Source: Syntrophomonas sp. DTU019 (lineage in GTDB: Bacteria > Bacillota > Syntrophomonadia > Syntrophomonadales > Syntrophomonadaceae). Taken from it: a stretch of DNA of 42,706 bases. Below the pieces are notes generated by a model. The model ran no database searches, was not told the DNA's origin, and was given only the letters and a program-made list of their open reading frames with translations. The stretch is taken from positions 1 to 42,706 of the forward strand of contig LFSQ01000086.1 of assembly GCA_001512785.1 (NCBI GenBank), in the 5' to 3' direction. The number at the start of each line of letters is the position of its first letter. Position 1 is the stretch's first letter. The position numbers were made by a program, and so were the translations under genes. Shown one piece after another: positions 25,346 to 33,816 of the stretch.

Positions 25346-25626
25346 TACAGTGGATATTGTTTTTTTCCTTAAGTTTTTTGACATTCTCCATATTGGCAAC
25401 CATTTACCGTTTGGTAAAGGGGCCTACCGCTTCCGAGCGGGTTATGGCATTGGATGCCCTGGGGATTTATCTGATTTCAGGGGTAGCGATTTTTTCCATT
25501 TTGCTTAAAAGCAGGGCATTTTTTGAAATAATACTCCTGATTGGCATTCTTTCTTTCGTGGGTACTATCGCTCTGGCAAGATTTCTTGAGAGGGGTGCTG
25601 TCTTTGAGCGAAATCAATCTGATTGA
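25342..25626 (+). CDS. mrpF: Mrp antiporter subunit F
   Basis: A 94-residue subunit with three membrane helices and the MrpF/PhaF signature RLVKGPTASERVMALDALG. ATG overlaps the mrpE stop by 4 bases (ATGA). In related organisms this subunit has been linked to cholate or sodium efflux, but here it is simply part of the complete complex. Confidence 0.95.
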   Translation: MIQWILFFSLSFLTFSILATIYRLVKGPTASERVMALDALGIYLISGVAIFSILLKSRAFFEIILLIGILSFVGTIALARFLERGAVFERNQSD

Positions 25627-25969
25627 ATTGGGTATTGCCATCATGGTGCTGGTGGGGACAATATTCGGCTTTATCAGTTCCATTGGGTTTATCCGCTTGC
25701 CGGATATTTACAACCGCGCCCATGCCCTTTCGAAGAGCTCTACTCTAAGTGTGCTGTTTGTTCTTTTGGGGACTTTCCTTTTCTTTGTGATGGTGGAGGG
25801 TTACTTTAGTATTAAATTGTTTTTGGGGATTTTCTTTGTCTTTTTAACCGCTCCAGTGTCTACCCATGTTATCTGTCGGTCTGCCTATCGTTGCCATGTA
25901 GAACTGGCCCCGGAAAGCGTGCAAGACGATTTAAAAGCTTTTATAGACGAGTATACCTGCCATCCATAA
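25604..25969 (+). CDS. mrpG: Mrp antiporter subunit G, TTG start
   Basis: A 121-residue subunit with the MrpG motif GFISSIGFIRLPDIYNRAHA followed by SKSSTLSV. GAGAGGGG (25588-25595) stands 8 bases before TTG 25604, and this start gives MSEINLIELGIAIM as in relatives. The frame remains open further upstream inside mrpF, but those codons are not homologous. It overlaps mrpF by 23 bases and is the last gene of the seven-gene operon. Confidence 0.93.
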   Translation: MSEINLIELGIAIMVLVGTIFGFISSIGFIRLPDIYNRAHALSKSSTLSVLFVLLGTFLFFVMVEGYFSIKLFLGIFFVFLTAPVSTHVICRSAYRCHVELAPESVQDDLKAFIDEYTCHP

Positions 25970-26587
25970 CGCGCAAGCCCAACATGCTGGTAAAATCCAT
26001 CGTCCTTCAGGCCGGGGGAAGTATTTTTGCCAACCTGGAATGTCCGATGTCAGGTCAAGATGTATTGAATATGAGCGGAGTTAGCGCGAACTCTCAGATA
26101 TGCTGGTTCCATTCAAACGCCAGGTTCGTAAGACATAGAAACCGTTTAAAGGGTGAGAGCCGTATAGGCATGGTTTAAGGGCTAACGCCTTTTAAGACAG
26201 CAAGCTTAAATGCAGCTTGATCAGGCGGCCCCTGCACTAGATCACAAAACGGCTGTAGGTTTACCGATTAAAACAACAGGCTGCAGGAAATCTCAACATC
26301 CTGCAGCCCATTCAAAACCGTCCTTATAGGATTTATCAAGATGTATGCCCTAAAGATCTGTTCCCGTCTTTTGACTGGTGTTCTAAACAGCAACATCGCC
26401 GTAGCCTGTCAGAAGCTGGCAGACTACCTGGCTTTTGGCTGGTTCCCTAAACAGCAGCATTCCAATAATGTTAAAATAAGCAGCATAGCGGTACTGTTCA
26501 ATCCCGGAAACTCGACAATCTAAAAACCTTTCATCTCCATTTTGGGTGTGATAGCCGGGGAATCCTGTCTGCGCAAAGCTTGATGTA
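25970..26587 (+). other. 600-bp non-coding region after mrpG with structured remnants
   Basis: No supported gene. It contains a 10-bp perfect hairpin (listed separately), an imperfect 32-bp direct repeat (26368-26399 and 26432-26463, 25 of 32 identical, offset 64), and at about 26060-26190 a GC-varied stretch (GAGAGCCGTATAGGCATGG and neighbours) that faintly recalls the ribozyme part of a group II intron. No intron-encoded reverse transcriptase is present. Confidence 0.35.
26279..26308 (-). terminator. Hairpin, probable minus-strand terminator
   Basis: GGCTGCAGGA (26279-26288) is the perfect complement of TCCTGCAGCC (26299-26308) with a 10-base loop. Read on the minus strand it is followed by TGTTGTTTT, so it probably ends the histone-deacetylase-like transcript, whose coding region ends at 26588. 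Confidence 0.55.
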
Positions 26588-27334
26588 TTACTTGCCCTTT
26601 AACCCTTCGATGAAGGCCAGGACGTTTTGCCCCAGGACCGAGTGGTTGTAACCGCCTTCCAAAATGCCGAAACAGCCGCCCCGGTTGCGCTGGGCCGCTT
26701 CCCACATCAGCCGACCCATGGTGGTGTAATCCTCCGGTTTTAAAAGCCCACCCCAGTCCTTTTCAGCATTGTCGAACCCGGCTGAAGCGGCGATGATGTC
26801 AGCATCGGTGTCGGCCAGGGCTTTCTCCACCTCTCTTATATAGTCTCTGCGGCTCTGCCGGCTAGGGTTGCGGATGGTGATATAAGCCCGGTTGTTCAGG
26901 ATATTAACAGTACCGTCGCCAAAATGGAGGTCAAAGTCGAGGATAAAAACCTTTTTTATCTGACCCTCGCGCACCAGTTTATCGATGGCAATGGCCATAT
27001 TGTTGAAATAGCAAAACCCCCAGGAATTGTCGGCTGAAGCATGGTGTCCGGGGGGGCGGATCACGGCAAAACAAGGCTCTGTCAAGCCGATCTGAGCAGC
27101 CTTGATGGCCCCACCGGCAGCCAGAGCAGCGATATCGTAGATGCCTTTGCGCTTTACTGAATCTACATGTCTTTGGGTGTGGACCTGAAGGATATCCGAC
27201 TCAGAAGCCGGTTCCGGTGTTACCCAGGTGACCTTCCCTTCCAGGGCATCCACTACTGCCTGAATCCTGCCCCGGGCGGCAGCGGGATCGGATGTATAAA
27301 CCTGGTTATAATCCTCATGATATACGACCTTCAT
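26588..27334 (-). CDS. Histone-deacetylase-like amidohydrolase (short class II/AcuC type)
   Basis: A 248-residue zinc-dependent deacylase of the arginase/deacetylase fold. The histidine pair is in IRPPGHHAS (about 92-99). Metal ligands appear in ILDFDLHFGDG (D135, H137) and ASAGFDNAEKDW (D188), and the transition-state tyrosine is in LEGGYN (Y229), so it should be active. It is shorter than typical AcuC or HDAC-like proteins (300-370 residues). Bacterial members deacetylate acetyl-CoA synthetase or acetylpolyamines. The substrate here is unknown. AGGAGGT lies 9 bases before the ATG. It is a single gene. Confidence 0.9.
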   Translation of the reverse strand: MKVVYHEDYNQVYTSDPAAARGRIQAVVDALEGKVTWVTPEPASESDILQVHTQRHVDSVKRKGIYDIAALAAGGAIKAAQIGLTEPCFAVIRPPGHHASADNSWGFCYFNNMAIAIDKLVREGQIKKVFILDFDLHFGDGTVNILNNRAYITIRNPSRQSRRDYIREVEKALADTDADIIAASAGFDNAEKDWGGLLKPEDYTTMGRLMWEAAQRNRGGCFGILEGGYNHSVLGQNVLAFIEGLKGK

Positions 27335-27604
27335 TGCGCTTCAACCTCCTTATTTCTCTTTCACAAGACCCTCAACAATAACCAGGGAAAAGGATAAAGC
27401 CATGGAACCATGAGATAAAGTGACATGGCAGAGTATAGTCACACCTATGATTCCCTTCAGCAGGTATGCCTCTGTTACTCTCCCCCGTTTCACTTTGATG
27501 GCGTTTTAATTATTTTTATTTCATTGATTTAAACTTGCAGAAATACCGATAAATATATTAGATTACCCCTGCTGTCCGGCGACAAATTATCCAACCGTTT
27601 GAAA
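27335..27604 (+). other. Intergenic, no gene seen
   Basis: Apart from the upstream region of the deacetylase-like gene (ribosome binding site at about 27344-27350 on the minus strand) I see no coding frame or structured element here. The sequence becomes AT-rich around 27500-27570. Confidence 0.4.
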
Positions 27605-27606
27605 AT

Positions 27607-27632
27607 GCCCATCCCCTAAATACAGGATGGGC
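27607..27632 (-). terminator. Terminator of the small membrane-protein gene
   Basis: GCCCATCC (27607-27614) pairs with GGATGGGC (27625-27632). In the minus direction it is followed by ATTTTC. It lies about 50 bases after the stop of the gene ending at 27686. Confidence 0.6.
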
Positions 27633-27685
27633 CCCAATCTATCGTTCCCGGTATCGATGCAATGCAGTCTTAGTTTTTATGGTTT

Positions 27686-28162
27686 TTAATAATTATTTGG
27701 CGGTTGAACCCCTTGTGGGGTTGAACTTATAGGACTATTATTGCGAATGATGAACAGGAAAACCGGGAAAAGGCATAATAGAACCGATAGCACGGTATAG
27801 AGAATGGCCTGAGAAGTGTAGATTTCAAAAAGCCTGTAAGTAAACAATACAGCGAAGACCAGAAGTGCAACACTTATAATAACCCCTAATACGGGAATCG
27901 TTGTCAGAATCGCTCCGCCAACAAATATTACCGGACACCACAGACCCAGGTTATCCAGACGATAACCGAAAACATCCATTTCTTTTACTAACAATCCCAT
28001 GATGTACAGGTCAGCGATTGGAATCCAGCCCAACCAGGGATTCTCTATCCCTCGATTGGCAGCCAGGGTTTGCAAGGCAATCGATTTCAAAACATAGAAG
28101 ACTATTGCGATAAGATAGAATAAGAGGATAGTGGCACCTGCAATAGCAAAGACATTACTCAT
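27686..28162 (-). CDS. Small integral membrane protein (DUF5684-like)
   Basis: A 158-residue protein with four predicted membrane helices (about 5-30, 45-62, 78-105, 112-140) and the segment NPWLGWIPIADLYIMG, typical of a widespread family of small Gram-positive membrane proteins that I associate with DUF5684 (not certain). It ends in a Pro/Asn/Gln tail. GGAG lies about 9 bases before the ATG. No function is known; the context gives none. Confidence 0.65.
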   Translation of the reverse strand: MSNVFAIAGATILLFYLIAIVFYVLKSIALQTLAANRGIENPWLGWIPIADLYIMGLLVKEMDVFGYRLDNLGLWCPVIFVGGAILTTIPVLGVIISVALLVFAVLFTYRLFEIYTSQAILYTVLSVLLCLFPVFLFIIRNNSPISSTPQGVQPPNNY

Positions 28163-28387
28163 ACTGCTCAGCTCCTTTGTTTCTTTATTATTTGAGAAGA
28201 AAATTCATTAATTTACATATTCTCCGCATTTACTCGATTCTCCTGTTAAATCTAGGAAAAGTCAGGGTTATTATATGGCTTAAATTTGGAGCCGCAATAT
28301 CGCAGTCCAGTATCCCTCTATTGGCCTATTTATTTATAAATGATAGATTATTGTCAGTCGATAGTATTTTGTTGATGTGGTGGATTT

Positions 28388-28927
28388 ATGAATATTTCTG
28401 AAAAGTTTGCTAATGTGCCAAAGATCGAAACGGAACGTCTCATTCTGAGAAAAATCACATTAGATGACGCAGAAGATATGTATTTGTATGCTTCGGATGA
28501 AGAAGTTACGAGATATGTAACCTGGGATACTCATTCCTCATTATCTGATACCATTGCATTTATAAATACATTTTTGTCTCAATATCATGTTCCATGGGGC
28601 ATTGAGCTCAAAGAAAATGGTAAATTTATTGGAACCGTTCACTTTGTATGGTGGCAGCCGGAACACCATAGTGCTGAAATTGGATATGTTCTGTCTAAAA
28701 AGTACTGGGGCAAGGGGTTAATCACCGAAGCAGCAAGGGCAATTATTTCCTTTGGCTTCGAAAATATGAACTTGGTGCGTATTCAGGCGAGATGCTTTGT
28801 AAAAAACAAAGCTTCAGAGCGTGTTATGCAAAAGTTGGGTATGTCTTTTGAAGGTATAAGCAGAAAAGCCATGTATGTTAAAGGGGAACATAAAGACTTA
28901 AAGGTATACTCCATATTGAAGTTTTAG
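28388..28927 (+). CDS. GNAT acetyltransferase (RimJ/RimL type)
   Basis: A 179-residue N-acetyltransferase: ETERLILRKITLDDAEDMY start, IGTVHF strand, EIGYVLSKKYWGKGLITEAA with the acetyl-CoA pyrophosphate loop (KKYWGKGL), and RIQARCFVKNKASERVMQKLGM near the end. This matches the RimJ/RimL group, which acetylates ribosomal or other N-terminal amines or small amines. The gene is AT-richer than its neighbours and its ribosome binding site is poor (GGTGG), hinting at acquisition from elsewhere. It is followed closely by a palindromic repeat. Confidence 0.88.
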   Translation: MNISEKFANVPKIETERLILRKITLDDAEDMYLYASDEEVTRYVTWDTHSSLSDTIAFINTFLSQYHVPWGIELKENGKFIGTVHFVWWQPEHHSAEIGYVLSKKYWGKGLITEAARAIISFGFENMNLVRIQARCFVKNKASERVMQKLGMSFEGISRKAMYVKGEHKDLKVYSILKF

Positions 28928-28954
28928 ATGTATTCCCCGGCTGACCTTGAATTA

Positions 28955-28992
28955 TGGCCAACAGAGGGCTCCTGTTGGCCCTCTGTTGGCCA
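28955..28992. repeat. CCAACAGAGGG palindrome downstream of the helicase operon
   Basis: TGGCCAACAGAGGG (28955-28968) pairs perfectly with CCCTCTGTTGGCCA (28979-28992), loop 10 bases containing another TGTTGG. It lies between the convergent GNAT and SNF2-helicase genes and may serve as a bidirectional terminator. Same family as 18909, 39014 and, with a changed terminus, 14878. Confidence 0.85.
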
Positions 28993-29056
28993 AAACTTTA
29001 TTTACACAGAAGCATTTACACTCTCCAAATAGATTTTATAATACGTTTGGATGATA

Positions 29057-31879
29057 TCATCCGGGGAGCCTGTTAAAGACCGACAGGTCCAGCTGCAGTG
29101 ATTTACATATATTCTCGGGCAGAAGTCTATGGTCTTCATCTATGGAGAAGCTTTCCCAGTCAGGTGTGCCGCCCAGAATAAAGCTGAACCACCTTTCCCG
29201 TTGTTTAACCGTACGGAGTATAGACTCATCCACCGTGTCCTGGATATAGGGGTAATAAATCTCCAACTTCGTTCCAGGGCCAGAGTCTCGGTTCAACCGA
29301 GATACCAGGCTGTTTATCCGATCAATCCTGCCTACCCGTTGCTCGAGAGAGGCTGGATTCCATTCCAGGTCATAATGAACTACACGCCTGCATTCCTTTT
29401 GCAGATCGATGCCCTCCTGGGCGAGAGGTAAAGTTATCAAAACCATGGGATAAAACGGTGTATTAAAGCCCTCCTTCATCTTCTCACGGCTATTTTCGGC
29501 TACGCCACCATATAGTATATCCACAATGGAGCTTTCGCGGAGGCCATATAGCATGTTTTCCTTATCTACCTTGGTTGGAGCATTGGCATAGTTTTCTAAA
29601 AAGCGCTGCGTAGCACTATCCCAGTTGAAATCCGCCCCTTTGAAAAAGGCTTCGGGGATGAGTTTGGTGCGTTTTTGCCAGGGTTTCTTTACCTCAAGTT
29701 TCTTTAAGGTAATGAAAAATGATTTGTCGCGTTGCAGGAATTTTTTCAGGCCATCCACCACGTCTTCGCGGTCTTCAGGTTGCAGTTTATTTAATATGTC
29801 GCGATATCTGGTCCAAATACCTTTGTACTCGATAAGGCGATTAATTACCTCATAGGAGATACTCTTAACCCCCGAACTGCTTTCTTCGCCCTCATCCCGC
29901 TCAGTTTCGTCTTCTTTCATGTTAAGACCTAGTTCAATGTATCGGGGATCTAAGATATTTTTGATGGTTGCTCTCATTGAAGGGGCTAAATTATTCCAAT
30001 TGACCTGATGTTTATCGATAGCGCGTTTAAACACAACCTGTTCAACGATTCGTTTGAGATACATCATGTTGGTTTTTTTGCTACGGTTATATTGGGCATA
30101 TAGTGCTGACACCTCATCCGCAATCTGCTCGCCTGCTATGCCCAACCTTTTGCCTGGAAGGACCACATCCAAAACCGTCTGAATATAGTTTTCCTGCAGG
30201 TAGTACCAGGCGCTGTCCTGTTTATTGGTAAATCTCCTCTGGTAGTTGGCAAAAGACTGCTCTGGGTTTTCTGGAAAAAGGGATTCAATAGACCTTTTTT
30301 GCTTTCTCTCATAGTATCTTTCCAGCCTTTCCTTTATGGCGCGGGCACTTTCCACCCTGCCGCAGAACACCAGAGTTTTTTCATTTTTCTCCAGCGCTTC
30401 CGCTATATTAGCTGCAAGTTCCTCCAGTTTGGGATGTTTGCTTCTTTCCGGCAAAATCTTCTTTATGGTGTTTAATGCAGCTAAATTGTCACGCTGGTAC
30501 AGACTGCTGGCTTTTAGCGCTTCATAGGTAGAGGTCATGGACTGTTTGACGGTAGGGATAAAGGTGCGATCCTTAGTTTTAAATAATTCATATATGGTTT
30601 TTTCCCATAATGCAAAAGGAATATAGTGGTCTTCACCGATGGGGATGCCGGCTTTGTTATTGTCATTCATCTTACCGAGAACTTCTTTGCGGTATTTACT
30701 CTTATTTCTTGTGTTGCGTATCACGAAACGGCTCATGATTTCCTGCAGGTTTTCTTTTTTACTCAGCACGTCTTCATATAATCTCAAGGCCTCTTCGACA
30801 TCAACTGAAGCTACATCCCGATTGTCGTTTTCAACCGCCTTGATGAAACTGGCAGTTTCATCAGGTTGCAGGTGATGCCACGCATTCTCAAAGTAAGATA
30901 TACTGGCTTTATATTCCTTGATTGCCGATTTTAATCTATCACAATCAGCGCTGAATTCCTGCCTTGCGGCTTCACCTACAGCAGAGTTTTTAAACAGCTC
31001 CAAGACGGCAAACAGTTCTCCTTCAGACAATTGAAAGGGAGTAGCGGTCAAGAACAAGCCACGATCATACCTATTGGCCAGCATAGTCAGTAGTGCTTGA
31101 TGTCGTTTGGTGGAGGGGTTCTTCACTTTGTGGGCTTCATCCAATATAAACAGAGAAAAGCCGGGCAACCGTGCGTTTAAGGCTTTGTACCTCAATTGAT
31201 CTAATCCGGTATTTATCCGTACCTGGCTCATATCATTGTCATCATATGCCCTGTCGAGTTCTTCGTAGCAGTCCTCAGGAATATCGTAGTATCTGGTCCA
31301 CTTATCGGTAATCCTCAGTGGATCCTCAACCAGCGCGGGATCCCCTAACACTTTTTCCATAATCCTCCCACGAGTGGCGTAACTGAGGCTTCTCTTCCGG
31401 AACCAACAATTCAGGTAAAACGCTTTTTCGTGTTTCCATCCCCCGGAGGTAAAGATATCGATGGGAACAACCACTACCTGCTTATTGTAAGCACCGCTTA
31501 TAAATTGGCGGATATTTTCTACGGTGCCGTTTTTCTCCACATGGAAAATATCTGCTTCGCTCAATAATCCCTGCCGGTCATTGACTTCAACAAACCTTTT
31601 GATGTCATCGACCCACTTCTTCTGCATCATCCAGCTTGGCGCCACAATCAATACCGGTTTACCGGGGTTCTGGGAAAGATAATAGTAGATTGTCGCTATG
31701 GCCATATAGGTTTTGCCCATACCTACATCATCGCCCAGGATCACTCCAGGACGCTGCTCCAGGATTTCAACGATGCGAACCGCCGTAGCCAGCTGCAGAT
31801 CAGCTGTTTTTTCATCGATAACATCGCCCTTACCCTTCATGTCCACCATTCTGTTGAGATTATCATATATGGTATTCAT
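29057..31879 (-). CDS. SNF2-type superfamily 2 helicase/translocase (940 aa)
   Basis: A large DEAH-box SNF2-like ATPase. Motif I is GDDVGMGKT (49-57, K56), followed by LIVAPSWM (Ia), ILDEAH (245-250, II), FLTATPFQ (277-283, III) and, in the second RecA domain, KTLVFCG and EQRVGRIDRI (VI). Between the RecA domains and inside the second one there are long charged insertions (about 300-470 and 540-780), as in RapA/DISARM-type rather than eukaryotic remodellers. It should translocate on duplex DNA. It is the last gene of a three-gene operon; ATG overlaps the PLD stop by 4 bases (ATGA), with AGAGGT upstream. It has no nuclease domain itself. Confidence 0.9.
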   Translation of the reverse strand: MNTIYDNLNRMVDMKGKGDVIDEKTADLQLATAVRIVEILEQRPGVILGDDVGMGKTYMAIATIYYYLSQNPGKPVLIVAPSWMMQKKWVDDIKRFVEVNDRQGLLSEADIFHVEKNGTVENIRQFISGAYNKQVVVVPIDIFTSGGWKHEKAFYLNCWFRKRSLSYATRGRIMEKVLGDPALVEDPLRITDKWTRYYDIPEDCYEELDRAYDDNDMSQVRINTGLDQLRYKALNARLPGFSLFILDEAHKVKNPSTKRHQALLTMLANRYDRGLFLTATPFQLSEGELFAVLELFKNSAVGEAARQEFSADCDRLKSAIKEYKASISYFENAWHHLQPDETASFIKAVENDNRDVASVDVEEALRLYEDVLSKKENLQEIMSRFVIRNTRNKSKYRKEVLGKMNDNNKAGIPIGEDHYIPFALWEKTIYELFKTKDRTFIPTVKQSMTSTYEALKASSLYQRDNLAALNTIKKILPERSKHPKLEELAANIAEALEKNEKTLVFCGRVESARAIKERLERYYERKQKRSIESLFPENPEQSFANYQRRFTNKQDSAWYYLQENYIQTVLDVVLPGKRLGIAGEQIADEVSALYAQYNRSKKTNMMYLKRIVEQVVFKRAIDKHQVNWNNLAPSMRATIKNILDPRYIELGLNMKEDETERDEGEESSSGVKSISYEVINRLIEYKGIWTRYRDILNKLQPEDREDVVDGLKKFLQRDKSFFITLKKLEVKKPWQKRTKLIPEAFFKGADFNWDSATQRFLENYANAPTKVDKENMLYGLRESSIVDILYGGVAENSREKMKEGFNTPFYPMVLITLPLAQEGIDLQKECRRVVHYDLEWNPASLEQRVGRIDRINSLVSRLNRDSGPGTKLEIYYPYIQDTVDESILRTVKQRERWFSFILGGTPDWESFSIDEDHRLLPENICKSLQLDLSVFNRLPG

Positions 31880-33816
31880 ATCGTTAAACCTCTCAATCCA
31901 TAATCCCTAAGCAAGGTTCTATATTGCTCCCTGTTTCTACCCCGTGCTGCCTGGAATATGTCCCTGATCATGTTGCTTAATCGACTACTTATTTCGGCGA
32001 GAATACGCATTTTTTCTTCCGCCGTGAGTTGATCAGGTTCGAAGTTCAACTGCGACAACATATAAGCCATTTCGGCAGCATAGAAAAACGCCTCCTGGGG
32101 TGACATACTGTTATTAATGTACTCCTCTTCAAAAAGCCTGGTGAGCTTATCAAGGCCCCATGGGGCATAGATTTCGTATTTAAAACCCGCTTCGCTCCAG
32201 GCCGGCCTCTCCAGGCATTGTTTTATGCCGTCAAGGGCCTTAAAGAAATTGCCCAGTTTCCTCCTGAAGCCCAACAAGACGGCCTGGTCTTCGGTCAAGC
32301 CCATATTGGCAAGGTTGCGTTTAATCGCCATGATATCTTCTGTGCTCCGGTATTTACCGGCATAATAATCCAGTATATCCTCCAACCCAGGCTCAAAATC
32401 GCCACCGCTTATGTCATCCTGTGATGCTGCATACTTGTCCTTCACACTGATTGGTACTGTAAAAGAAAACTGCCCGCATTTGATTTCGAGATCCTTATCG
32501 TGTCCCAGCGTAAAGTCAGGGATAATAATCTCTAGCTCAGGTTCCTCAGCACGGTATATTACCTCCTGCTGGTAGATTACCTCAAAGGGATATACAGCTT
32601 TATTAACATTGACATAAATCCTGAGCGTGGGGTTATTATCGTCACAACTAAACCAGGCTGAATCGATAAAGATAACCAGTTGCTTTGTATCGGGTGGTTT
32701 CGGTTGGTCGGTTATTAGCTGGTGATAGTCTACCTTGGTCAAGGGTGGAAACCAGAGCCGTTTTTTAGTAAACTCAAATACCCCGATTTCAACATTTTTC
32801 ATCTGGCTTGAGCTGGAATTCATAGCAGCCTTGGTGAAGTTGGGAGATCCCATAACATAGAGCCATTCACCATTTTGAAAACCAACTTCAATAAGCTTGG
32901 CATGCAGAGGGCGTAAACGAGGCTCATCGTCTTCATCTGTCCACTGCTCAGAAATGAGTGCATATGACAGTTTCGGCATGCTCTGGCTTAATTCAGCAAA
33001 CAGGCTGAGCGGCGCATTGACATGCCATTTCCCGGTATCCTCGGTCTTATAGCCAGGGAAACAAAACTCTACTACAGCTTGTTTTTTCATATATTTATAG
33101 AGGCCGGAAAATAGTTCACCCATCATGCTGCTCTCCAGGGTTTGCCCGTATTCCGATTCATAAAAAGGTGACATAACCCGTAAACTTCTTATAACCTGGC
33201 CTTGTTTTTCGATAATTTCATGAAGTTTACCGACAAAGGATTGTTCGTGTAAGCTGGAATGGATTACTACACTATCAGCAGATGTTTCAGTAGCTATATT
33301 GCTGAGGAATCTTATTATCTGCCTGATGGCCGCATTATCCTCCTGGCCCGCATACTCTGCTACCCTTTTGATAATATCTGCAAGAGCCGCCCCGATACCG
33401 GATTTGTCGCCTTTACGAATATCATAATGCCAGATGAGTTCCGCATTGTAACATAGACCAGCTCGAGTGAGATTGCAGGAACCTATGATCACCCGGAGAT
33501 AGTCAGTATACTGTAATAAGAAGCACTTTGGATGAAAGGTACAATCTTTGACATTAAGCAAATCGTAGAGGAAGGTCTTTCCCCCCTTATAGCCAGCAGC
33601 ATCGACCATTACCGTGACCGGCTTTTTTAGCAGGGCATCCGCCACTTGATGGCGAAAACGCCTCTCGTTGTCGGAGATGTCAGTATCAATCTTGAACAAA
33701 GCTGGAAGTACATGCTGTTCGAACAAATCGGCATCAAAGCTGTAGGTCATCAGAAGAGCGGCAACAATCTCGTCAGAGGGGTTCCCCTCAAAAAGCTCAA
33801 ACATACTCTTCATCAT
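31876..33816 (-). CDS. PLD-superfamily phosphodiesterase with Tdp1-like motifs
   Basis: A 646-residue protein with two PLD half-sites: H95-x-K97 ... GSCN (N115) and H305-x-K307 ... GSPN (N326). Both lack the Asp of classic HKD motifs. The first has the 18-residue Lys-to-Asn spacing of Tdp1 (human H263/K265/N283), with Tdp1-like surroundings (LLQYTDYLRVIIGSCNLTRAG region and SPNFTKAAMN). It may cut DNA or resolve DNA-protein links. Residues about 370-450 form a beta-rich insertion and 480-646 a helical C-terminal domain. GTG at 33825 could also start it, but ATG 33816 follows GGGGTGG by 6 bases and overlaps the upstream stop (ATGA). Middle gene of the operon. Confidence 0.82.
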   Translation of the reverse strand: MMKSMFELFEGNPSDEIVAALLMTYSFDADLFEQHVLPALFKIDTDISDNERRFRHQVADALLKKPVTVMVDAAGYKGGKTFLYDLLNVKDCTFHPKCFLLQYTDYLRVIIGSCNLTRAGLCYNAELIWHYDIRKGDKSGIGAALADIIKRVAEYAGQEDNAAIRQIIRFLSNIATETSADSVVIHSSLHEQSFVGKLHEIIEKQGQVIRSLRVMSPFYESEYGQTLESSMMGELFSGLYKYMKKQAVVEFCFPGYKTEDTGKWHVNAPLSLFAELSQSMPKLSYALISEQWTDEDDEPRLRPLHAKLIEVGFQNGEWLYVMGSPNFTKAAMNSSSSQMKNVEIGVFEFTKKRLWFPPLTKVDYHQLITDQPKPPDTKQLVIFIDSAWFSCDDNNPTLRIYVNVNKAVYPFEVIYQQEVIYRAEEPELEIIIPDFTLGHDKDLEIKCGQFSFTVPISVKDKYAASQDDISGGDFEPGLEDILDYYAGKYRSTEDIMAIKRNLANMGLTEDQAVLLGFRRKLGNFFKALDGIKQCLERPAWSEAGFKYEIYAPWGLDKLTRLFEEEYINNSMSPQEAFFYAAEMAYMLSQLNFEPDQLTAEEKMRILAEISSRLSNMIRDIFQAARGRNREQYRTLLRDYGLRGLTI

